A DNA stretch of 5,944 nt from positions 1-5,944 of the forward strand of contig WGAD01000143.1 of NCBI GenBank assembly GCA_015489255.1, given 5' to 3'. The notes below the pieces were generated by a model. That model did not search any database, was not told the DNA's origin, and saw only the letters and a list, made by a program, of their open reading frames with translations. A program made the position numbers and the translations under genes. This document shows positions 1-5,114 of the stretch, one piece after another; the stretch's first letter is position 1; each line of letters opens with the position of its first letter. The stretch comes from Anaerolineales bacterium. Lineage in GTDB: Bacteria > Chloroflexota > Anaerolineae > Anaerolineales > Villigracilaceae.

Positions 1-1016
1 AGGTAATCTTTGTGATCGCGGCGGGTGACGACCGCCTGCCAGGCGCTGACCTGCGGGAAGCGGGACATGAAATCGCGCAGTTGGCGGGGGTGCAGGAACA
101 TGCCGCGCACTTTGACGGCGTCGCCGACGCGTCCCTGCCAGCCCATCAAGCGGGGGGTGCTGCGCCCGCAGGCGCATGGGCGCGGATCGATGGATGAGAG
201 GTCGCCGGTGCCAAAGCGGATGAGCGCATATTCTTTCAGGGGCAGGGTAACGACGATTTCGCCCGTTTCGCCATCCGGCAGCGGTTGGCCGCTGTTGATA
301 TCACAAATCTGGATGATGGCATCTTGCGGGATGTGCCAGCCGTTTTCGGCTTCGCATTCGTAGCCCAGGTTGCCGCATTCCGCCGTGCCATACCCCTGAC
401 GGGCCGTCTGCAGGCCGCGATCGTAAAACCACTGGCGCAAGGAGGGGGGGAGGGGTTCGGCGGTGAAAAAGGCTTTTTCCAGCGCGAGCGACAACCCCAG
501 TTCGGCGGCTTTTTCCATCAAGGCTTTGAGATAGGAGGGCAGGCCGACGTAACCGGTCACTTGCAGGTCGTGCATGAGGCGGACTTGTTGTTCCTGGTTG
601 CCGATGCCGCCGGCGATGACGGTGCAGCCGATGGCGCGCAAACCTTCCTCGAACATGGCGCCGGCAGGGGTGAGGTGGTAGCCAAAGGCATTGATGACGA
701 TGTCGTTGGGCGTAAAGGAGGCGGCGCGCAAGGCACTTTGCCAGCGCCAGTAGTCGGGAACATCAGGTTCCGGGTCGTAGATGGGGCCTGGAGACTGGAA
801 GATGCGCCGCAGGGTTGAGGGGTTCACGGCCAGCAGGCCGCCAAAGGGAGGCTCTGCGGCCTGAATGCCGATCAGGTCGTCTTTGCGCAGGACGGGCAGG
901 GCGTTCAGATCGTCCAGGTTGTGGATATCCGCGGGGGTCAGCCCGGCCTCCTGCAAGCGGCGTGCAAAGGCCGGGGCATGTTCAGCCAGGTGAGAGACAA
1001 GCTCAGAGATTTTCAT
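1..1016 (-). CDS. PaaK-like phenylacetate-CoA ligase family protein with degenerate P-loop (partial, C-terminus beyond left edge)
   Basis: The frame reads 338 residues from ATG at 1016-1014 and stays open at the window edge. It aligns along its length with phenylacetate-CoA ligase (PaaK, about 437 aa in E. coli): an N-terminal AGLTPADIHNLDDL segment, NAFGYH near 109-114, GLPSYL near 158-163, A5-like YGTAECG at 209-215, A7-like LIRFGTGDL at 265-273, a CACGR pair at 281-285 that could bind zinc, and the GRVGDAVKVRG hinge region at 295-305. PaaK normally activates aryl acids to aryl-CoA with ATP. Here the usual SSGTTGKPT phosphate loop is replaced by SPGPIYDPE at 75-83, so ATP-dependent adenylation is doubtful; the A10 lysine lies outside the window. 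The N-terminus is about 20 residues shorter than in E. coli PaaK. The start lies 7 nt after the livF stop with no visible Shine-Dalgarno sequence, which suggests translation coupled to livF. The family assignment is firm; activity and substrate are unknown. Confidence 0.88.
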   Translation of the reverse strand, partial: MKISELVSHLAEHAPAFARRLQEAGLTPADIHNLDDLNALPVLRKDDLIGIQAAEPPFGGLLAVNPSTLRRIFQSPGPIYDPEPDVPDYWRWQSALRAASFTPNDIVINAFGYHLTPAGAMFEEGLRAIGCTVIAGGIGNQEQQVRLMHDLQVTGYVGLPSYLKALMEKAAELGLSLALEKAFFTAEPLPPSLRQWFYDRGLQTARQGYGTAECGNLGYECEAENGWHIPQDAIIQICDINSGQPLPDGETGEIVVTLPLKEYALIRFGTGDLSSIDPRPCACGRSTPRLMGWQGRVGDAVKVRGMFLHPRQLRDFMSRFPQVSAWQAVVTRRDHKDY

Positions 1017-1023
1017 GGCAGTT

Positions 1024-1815
1024 TCAGGAGAGCCAGCGTTTGCGGCGTTTATAGTGCTTGACATCGCGGTAGGATTTGCGGGTGCCGACTTCGGTTAACC
1101 CCAGGTAGAATTCACGCACATCGGCGTTTTCTTTCAGGTCTTTGGGGTAGCCCTCGAGCACGATGCGACCGCTTTCCATGATGTAGGCATAATCGGCGAC
1201 GCTCAGGGTCAGGTTGGCGTTTTGTTCCACCAACAAGATGGTTGTGCCCTGTTCCTGGTTGATGCGTTTGATGATTTCAAAGATTTCCAGCACCAGCAGG
1301 GGGGCCAGGCCGAGCGAGGGTTCATCCAACATCATCAGGCGCGGGCGGGCCATGAGCGCGCGGCCAATAGCGAGCATTTGTTGTTCCCCGCCGGAGAGGT
1401 AGCCGGCCGTTTGGGTGCGGCGTTCTTTCAGGCGCGGGAAGTAGGTGTACACCATGTCCAGGTCGCCGCGCAGGTCGGCATTGCGCCGGGTATATCCGCC
1501 GGCGATCAAGTTTTCTTCGACGGTCAGGTGTTCGAAGACGCGACGCCCTTCCATCACCTGGAAGATGCCCAACCGGACGATATCGGCAGCATCCATGTGG
1601 TGGATTTCACGCCCGTCGAAGACGATGTTGCCGTCGGTCACTTCCCCGTCTTCGGGTTTGAGCAAGCCGGAGATGGCTTTCAGGGTGGTCGATTTTCCGG
1701 CGCCGTTGGAGCCGAGCAGCCCGACGATCTTGCCCTCTGGCACTTCCAGCGACATGCCTTTCAGGACGAGGATCACGTCGTTGTAAATGACTTCCACGTT
1801 GTTCAGAGTGAGCAT
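1024..1815 (-). CDS. livF: Branched-chain amino acid-type ABC transporter ATP-binding protein LivF
   Basis: A cytoplasmic ATPase that, paired with LivG, powers the LivH/LivM permease. Counting from the ATG at 1815-1813 (263 aa), Walker A GSNGAGKST is at 35-43, the Q-loop glutamine at 86, signature LSGGEQQ at 140-146, Walker B LMMLDE at 160-165 with the D-loop just after, and VEQN at 196-199. VEQN in place of the usual switch histidine is typical of LivF and separates it from LivG. The protein runs about 25 residues past the usual LivF end at FYLG, with a basic tail (HYKRRKRW). An in-frame GTG at 1824 would add three residues; the ATG is preferred because AGGTG at 1822-1826 sits 6 nt before it. 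The gene follows livK after a hairpin and is followed 7 nt later by the PaaK-like gene. Identification is secure; the transported substrate is not. Confidence 0.96.
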   Translation of the reverse strand: MLTLNNVEVIYNDVILVLKGMSLEVPEGKIVGLLGSNGAGKSTTLKAISGLLKPEDGEVTDGNIVFDGREIHHMDAADIVRLGIFQVMEGRRVFEHLTVEENLIAGGYTRRNADLRGDLDMVYTYFPRLKERRTQTAGYLSGGEQQMLAIGRALMARPRLMMLDEPSLGLAPLLVLEIFEIIKRINQEQGTTILLVEQNANLTLSVADYAYIMESGRIVLEGYPKDLKENADVREFYLGLTEVGTRKSYRDVKHYKRRKRWLS

Positions 1816-1821
1816 GGCACG

Positions 1822-1826
1822 CACCT
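1822..1826 (-). promoter_or_regulatory. Ribosome binding site that decides the livF start
   Basis: The minus strand reads AGGTG, complementary to the 3' end of 16S rRNA, with a 6-nt spacer to ATG at 1815. The competing GTG start at 1824 overlaps this motif and has only a weak purine stretch before it, so the ATG is favoured. Confidence 0.6.
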
Positions 1827-1846
1827 GCTTTCAGATGTGAGCGAGG

Positions 1847-1877
1847 CCCACGGAGGCGGGGCAACCGCCTCCGTGGG
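1847..1877 (-). repeat. Perfect 13-bp inverted repeat (RNA hairpin) between livK and livF
   Basis: CCCACGGAGGCGG at 1847-1859 is the exact reverse complement of CCGCCTCCGTGGG at 1865-1877, with a 5-nt loop. The stem begins 20 nt after the livK stop and ends 31 nt before the livF start. On the transcribed strand the hairpin is followed by mixed sequence and not by a T-run, so it is not a classical intrinsic terminator. A GC-rich hairpin after an abundant binding-protein gene commonly blocks 3' exonucleases or causes partial attenuation, lowering expression of the downstream ATPase relative to the binding protein. The structure is seen directly; the role is inferred. Confidence 0.85.
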
Positions 1878-1897
1878 TGTGGGTGGAGAAGGCTGGT

Positions 1898-3100
1898 TTA
1901 GGGTTCGGCAGAGATGAAGTCGCTGATGGCGACCCATTTGCCGTCTTGCACCTGGTAGAGTTTGAGCGCCGTGTTGCCCCGATGGCTTTCGGGGGAGAAA
2001 GTGATGGGGGAGGTCACGCCGCCGGTGTCGAAGTTTTCGATGGTCTCCAGGGCGGCGCGGATGTTCTCACCGTTGACTTCCTTGCCCTCCTGGATCACGC
2101 GGCGGATGCCTTCGGTCATGACGGCCATCGTCCACCAGCCCTGGGTGTAGTGCAGGGAGGCTTCTTCCAGTGTCTTGCCTTGCGAGGCCAGGAAAGCGGC
2201 TGCATCTTCGTGGCCGGGCACCGGGGATGTGGGCGGCGCGAAGGGGATGGCGCCCACCACACCTTCGGCGGCCTCGCCGGCCAGGTTGATCAGGATTTCG
2301 TCCGCGCACCAGTTGAGCATGATGAACTGGGCGTCGAAGCCCTGGTTGCGGGCGTCCTTCAGCAAGACGGCAGCCGGGCTGGATACGGTATGGACGATGA
2401 CGTAATCGGCGCCGAAGGTTTCCATTTGGGCCAGTTCGGCGGTGTAATCGGTGACGCCTTTGGGCATGGGCAGGCTCATGAACGCCATCCCGTTGGCCTC
2501 GGCGAAGGCCTGGGCGTCCGCCACCGGCGATTGGCCGAAGGGGCTGTCGTGGTGGATGAGGGCGATGTTGGGCATCCCCTCGTTGCCTTTGGCGGCCCAG
2601 TCATCCATTGCCCAGCGAATGGCGATGATGGCCTGGTCGGAATAGGTGGTGCCGATGAGGAAGTTGTAGGGCGCCTCTTCGAGGTTGGTGAGGGCCGCGG
2701 AATAGGAAGCAGACATGAAGGGGATCTTGTCTTCGGCGATGCGGGTGCGCAGGGCTTCTGTATCGCCGGTGCCCCAACCCATGAAGGCGACCGCGCCTTC
2801 GGAGACGTATTGGGTGTAGAGTTGTTCGGCCTGATCGACCTTGTAGGCGTAATCGGCAGAGATCAATTCGATGGGGTGGCCTTCCACGCCGCCATTGGCG
2901 TTTAGCCATTCCACATAACCTTTGATGCCTTCGCCATAGGGCGTGCCGACGTCGCCGGTCGGGCCAGTCAGGTCGAAGATGGCGCCGACCTTGATCGGAG
3001 CATTGGCGTCGGTCTCGCCGCCGCCACCGCCGCCGCAGGCGGCCAGCAACATGCTAGCGATGAGCAGGGTAAAGACGAGCGTTTTGAACGTGCGGGACAT
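1898..3100 (-). CDS. livK: Branched-chain amino acid-type ABC transporter substrate-binding lipoprotein (LivK-like)
   Basis: A 400-residue extracytoplasmic solute-binding protein of the type 1 periplasmic-binding fold (Peripla_BP_6/LivK). It begins with a lipoprotein signal: positive MSRTFK, a hydrophobic stretch at 8-20, and lipobox LAAC with the lipidated cysteine at 22, followed by six glycines (23-28) as a flexible linker. The mature domain opens with IKVGAIFDLTGPTGDVG at 36-52 and continues with GYVEWLNANGGVEGHPIEL, the usual LivK lobe 1 pattern, then a lobe 2 ending in TFSPESHRGNTALKLYQV near 367-384. The region that holds ligand-contacting serine/threonine residues in classical leucine-binding proteins reads MGWGTGDTEAL (107-117), so the ligand may not be an ordinary alpha-amino acid. 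The start at 3100 is chosen for the signal peptide and an AAGGAGG site; an in-frame GTG at 3175 would bury the signal. It lies between livM and livF. Family is certain, ligand unknown. Confidence 0.95.
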   Translation of the reverse strand: MSRTFKTLVFTLLIASMLLAACGGGGGGETDANAPIKVGAIFDLTGPTGDVGTPYGEGIKGYVEWLNANGGVEGHPIELISADYAYKVDQAEQLYTQYVSEGAVAFMGWGTGDTEALRTRIAEDKIPFMSASYSAALTNLEEAPYNFLIGTTYSDQAIIAIRWAMDDWAAKGNEGMPNIALIHHDSPFGQSPVADAQAFAEANGMAFMSLPMPKGVTDYTAELAQMETFGADYVIVHTVSSPAAVLLKDARNQGFDAQFIMLNWCADEILINLAGEAAEGVVGAIPFAPPTSPVPGHEDAAAFLASQGKTLEEASLHYTQGWWTMAVMTEGIRRVIQEGKEVNGENIRAALETIENFDTGGVTSPITFSPESHRGNTALKLYQVQDGKWVAISDFISAEP

Positions 3101-3105
3101 CTTTT

Positions 3106-3112
3106 CCTCCTT
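3106..3112 (-). promoter_or_regulatory. Strong ribosome binding site of livK
   Basis: The minus strand reads AAGGAGG, a near-consensus Shine-Dalgarno sequence, 5 nt before ATG at 3100. It is the best-matched ribosome site in the window, which fits the need for excess binding protein over membrane components, and it fixes the livK start. Confidence 0.85.
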
Positions 3113-3172
3113 TGGTGAGTTGATCAGAGATCGTGCGGGTGAGAATGAAACTGTTTTCCTTTGCAGACGATG

Positions 3173-3183
3173 CACCTCCTCCT
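3173..3183 (-). promoter_or_regulatory. Orphan Shine-Dalgarno-like element just after livM
   Basis: The minus strand reads AGGAGGAGGTG, an extended anti-Shine-Dalgarno match, beginning 2 nt after the livM stop codon. No ATG, GTG or TTG follows in the next 70 nt until the livK start at 3100; the only GTG overlaps the motif itself. It could be a ribosome standby or mRNA-stabilising site for the livK message, or the relic of a lost start. The match is seen; the function is inferred. Confidence 0.45.
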
Positions 3184-3185
3184 CG

Positions 3186-4229
3186 TTAGTAACTGAACGG
3201 CCACAGGCTGAAGTAATCTTTTATGTTCTTCCAAATCTTGTTCAAGCCTTCAGGCTCGATGATCAGGAAGAGGATGATGACCAGACCAAACATCCCTTGC
3301 TGGATGAAGGGGATGATGCCGTCGATCGCTGGGAAGAACCCTTTGGCGGCGCGCCCCATATTGGTCAGAAAGGCGGGCAGGAGGACGATGAAAGTGGCGC
3401 CGAAGAATGAGCCGCGCACAGAGCCCAGGCCGCCGATGATGATCATCGCCAGGTAATTGACTGAGACGTCAATCGTGAAGCGTTCCCAGGTGACGATGCT
3501 GCGGTAATGGGCCAGCAATGCCCCTGCCAACCCGACCAGGAACGAAGAGATGGCAAAGGAGAGCAGTTTGTACTTGAACAGATCGATGCCCATCACCGAG
3601 GCGGCGATATCTTGATCGCGGATGGCGATGAAAGCGCGTCCGTAATGCGTGCGGAAGAGGTTGACGGTCGCCAGAGCGACGATGCCTACCAGGCTCCAGA
3701 CCAGCCAGTAGAAGTTGAAGTCGTTGTTCAGCCGGATGCCGAAGAGCATCGGGTTGGGGACGACGAGGGCGTCCACGCCGCCGGTGACCGCATCCCAGTG
3801 GGTGACCACCCAGAGGATGATCTCCTGCGCGGCCAGGGTGGCGATTGCCAGGTAAAGCCCCTTGAGCCGCAACGAGGGAATGCCAAAGATGGCGCCGACC
3901 AGAGCGGTGACGAAACAGGCGATCAACGTGGAAGCCCACCAGGGCATTCCCATGTTGATGGTCAGCAGGGCGGCGGTGTATGCCCCAACGGCCATAAAGC
4001 CGCCTTGTCCCAGGCTGATTTGCCCGGTGAAACCGACCAGGATGTTCAGCCCGATGGCGCCGATGATGGCAATGGCTACCTGGTTTGCCAGGGTCAGATA
4101 ATAGCGGTTGGCAAAGAAGGGGAAGGCGATCAGGGCGAGGATGACCAGGAGCAGGCGCGCTTTCTGGATGGGGGTGCGCCGCAGGGCCATGTCGTCCCGA
4201 TAGGTTTCGAAAAAGATGCCTGAATTCAT
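3186..4229 (-). CDS. livM: Branched-chain amino acid-type ABC transporter permease LivM
   Basis: A 347-residue inner-membrane permease that pairs with LivH to form the translocation channel (BPD_transp_2 family). A short charged N-terminus (to about 24) precedes hydrophobic segments near 25-43, 50-68, 78-93, 97-117, 123-143, 173-192, 222-242, 258-285 and 301-326. Family hallmarks are GLNILVGFTGQISLGQGGF at 60-78, PSLRLKGLYLAIATL at 118-132, the cytoplasmic coupling loop RAFIAIRDQDIAASVMGID at 198-216 that contacts the ATPase, IIGGLGSVRGSFFGA at 264-278, and a PEGL end motif near 326-329. The length is normal. The start at 4229 is supported by AGGAG at 4238-4242, which overlaps the livH stop codon, so the two permeases are probably translationally coupled. 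livK follows after 85 nt. Assignment is secure; substrate is not shown. Confidence 0.96.
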   Translation of the reverse strand: MNSGIFFETYRDDMALRRTPIQKARLLLVILALIAFPFFANRYYLTLANQVAIAIIGAIGLNILVGFTGQISLGQGGFMAVGAYTAALLTINMGMPWWASTLIACFVTALVGAIFGIPSLRLKGLYLAIATLAAQEIILWVVTHWDAVTGGVDALVVPNPMLFGIRLNNDFNFYWLVWSLVGIVALATVNLFRTHYGRAFIAIRDQDIAASVMGIDLFKYKLLSFAISSFLVGLAGALLAHYRSIVTWERFTIDVSVNYLAMIIIGGLGSVRGSFFGATFIVLLPAFLTNMGRAAKGFFPAIDGIIPFIQQGMFGLVIILFLIIEPEGLNKIWKNIKDYFSLWPFSY

Positions 4230-4237
4230 GCCGGTTT

Positions 4238-4242
4238 CTCCT
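4238..4242 (-). promoter_or_regulatory. Ribosome binding site of livM overlapping the livH stop
   Basis: AGGAG on the minus strand shares bases with the TAG stop of livH (4241-4243) and lies 8 nt before ATG at 4229. Ribosomes finishing livH uncover or occupy this site, which suggests balanced production of the two channel subunits. Confidence 0.65.
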
Positions 4243-5113
4243 ACACGCGCTCGATGATTTCTTGCCCGAAGAGTCCATAAGGACGGACCATCAGGATGAA
4301 GATCAGGATGAGGAAGGGCAACACCTGATTCAATCCCTGGCCGATGTACCCGCCGGTGTATTGTTCCAGCAGGCCGATGATGATGCCGCCGATGATGGCG
4401 CCGGGGATGGAATCTAACCCGCCGAGGATGACGACCGGGAAGACGCGCAACCCGAAGTTGGCGACATCACCGCTGACGCCGACGATGTTCGCCAGAAGCG
4501 CGCCGCCGATGGCGGCAGTCGCCGCGGCGATGGACCAGGCCCAGGCGAAGATCTTCTTGACGCTGATGCCCATGCTGAGGGCCGCCTGCTGGTCATCGGC
4601 CACCGCGCGCATGGCGATGCCCTCTTTGGAGCGGGTGAAGAAATAGTTGAACAATAGCAGCATGGCCAGGGCGATACTGAAGGCCCACAGCCGGTCTTTC
4701 CCGACCGTGGCGCCGAGCAGCTGTACCGGCTCGCTAGGGATGAAGGCCGGAAACGCTTTGGGCAGGTTGCCCCAGATGGTGAAGGTAATGGCGCGCAACA
4801 GGCTGCTCAGGCCGATGGTGACCATGATCACGGAGATGATCGGCTCGCCGATCATGGGGCGCAAGACCAGCCTTTCTACCAGGATGCCCAGCCCGATGGC
4901 GACGATGATGGTGAGGGCCATGCCGATCGTCCAGTGCATTCCAAATTGGGCGACCATTGCGTAAACGACGTAGGCGCCGATGAGCAGGAATTCACCCTGG
5001 GCAAAGTTGATCACGTCGCTGGATTTGTAGATCAGCACGAAGCCCAGCGCGGCCAGCGCCAGAATGGCGCCGTTGGTCAGGCCGGTGATGGTGAGTTGAA
5101 TGAACAGATCCAT
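4241..5113 (-). CDS. livH: Branched-chain amino acid-type ABC transporter permease LivH
   Basis: A 290-residue membrane permease, the partner of LivM. It starts with the LivH pattern GLTNGAILALAALGFVLIYK at 11-30, then INFAQGEFLLIGAY at 35-48. Further hallmarks are VERLVLRPMIG at 79-89, the ATPase-coupling loop EGIAMRAVADDQQAALSMGI at 164-183, VVILGGLDSIPGAIIGG at 227-243, and RPYGLFG at 277-283 close to the C-terminus. About eight hydrophobic segments are visible and the length is normal for LivH. ATG at 5113 follows the upstream ligase stop after one base, with AGGAG at 5120-5124 inside the ligase gene, so translation is likely coupled to it. This direct abutment ties the importer to the ligase as one functional unit. 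Assignment is secure; substrate specificity cannot be read from the permease. Confidence 0.96.
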   Translation of the reverse strand: MDLFIQLTITGLTNGAILALAALGFVLIYKSSDVINFAQGEFLLIGAYVVYAMVAQFGMHWTIGMALTIIVAIGLGILVERLVLRPMIGEPIISVIMVTIGLSSLLRAITFTIWGNLPKAFPAFIPSEPVQLLGATVGKDRLWAFSIALAMLLLFNYFFTRSKEGIAMRAVADDQQAALSMGISVKKIFAWAWSIAAATAAIGGALLANIVGVSGDVANFGLRVFPVVILGGLDSIPGAIIGGIIIGLLEQYTGGYIGQGLNQVLPFLILIFILMVRPYGLFGQEIIERV

Positions 5114-5114
5114 A

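Noticed and set aside
285..818. Plus-strand open frame (177 codons) near the left edge
   Set aside because: The minus strand here encodes the continuous PaaK-like protein with conserved motifs, so the plus frame is a shadow.
1847..1877. Intrinsic terminator ending the operon after livK
   Set aside because: There is no T-run after the stem on the transcribed strand, and livF and the paaK-like gene follow closely in the same direction.
1222..1917. Plus-strand open frame opposite livF and the hairpin
   Set aside because: It is a shadow of livF; it has no homology signal, and it runs through the inverted repeat.
1877..2905. Long plus-strand open frame (342 codons) opposite livK
   Set aside because: It is the antisense of the well-supported livK gene, low in recognisable motifs and rich in Gly/His/Asp/Val as expected from reading GC-rich codons backwards; no ribosome site or family resemblance was seen.
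3017..3034. GGC-type triplet repeat as a phase-variable tract in livK
   Set aside because: The tract encodes six glycines after the lipidated cysteine, is interrupted by a GGT codon, and changes in triplet units would not shift the frame; such glycine linkers are ordinary in lipoproteins of this style.
3101..3175. livK starting at the GTG at 3175, giving 25 extra residues
   Set aside because: The extension would place a polar segment before the lipoprotein signal, and the GTG overlaps its own SD-like motif; ATG 3100 has an ideal SD and signal peptide.
3507..4223. Plus-strand open frame (238 codons) opposite livM
   Set aside because: It has very polar, Gln/Asp/Gly-rich composition produced by reading a membrane protein's codons in reverse; livM explains the stretch fully.
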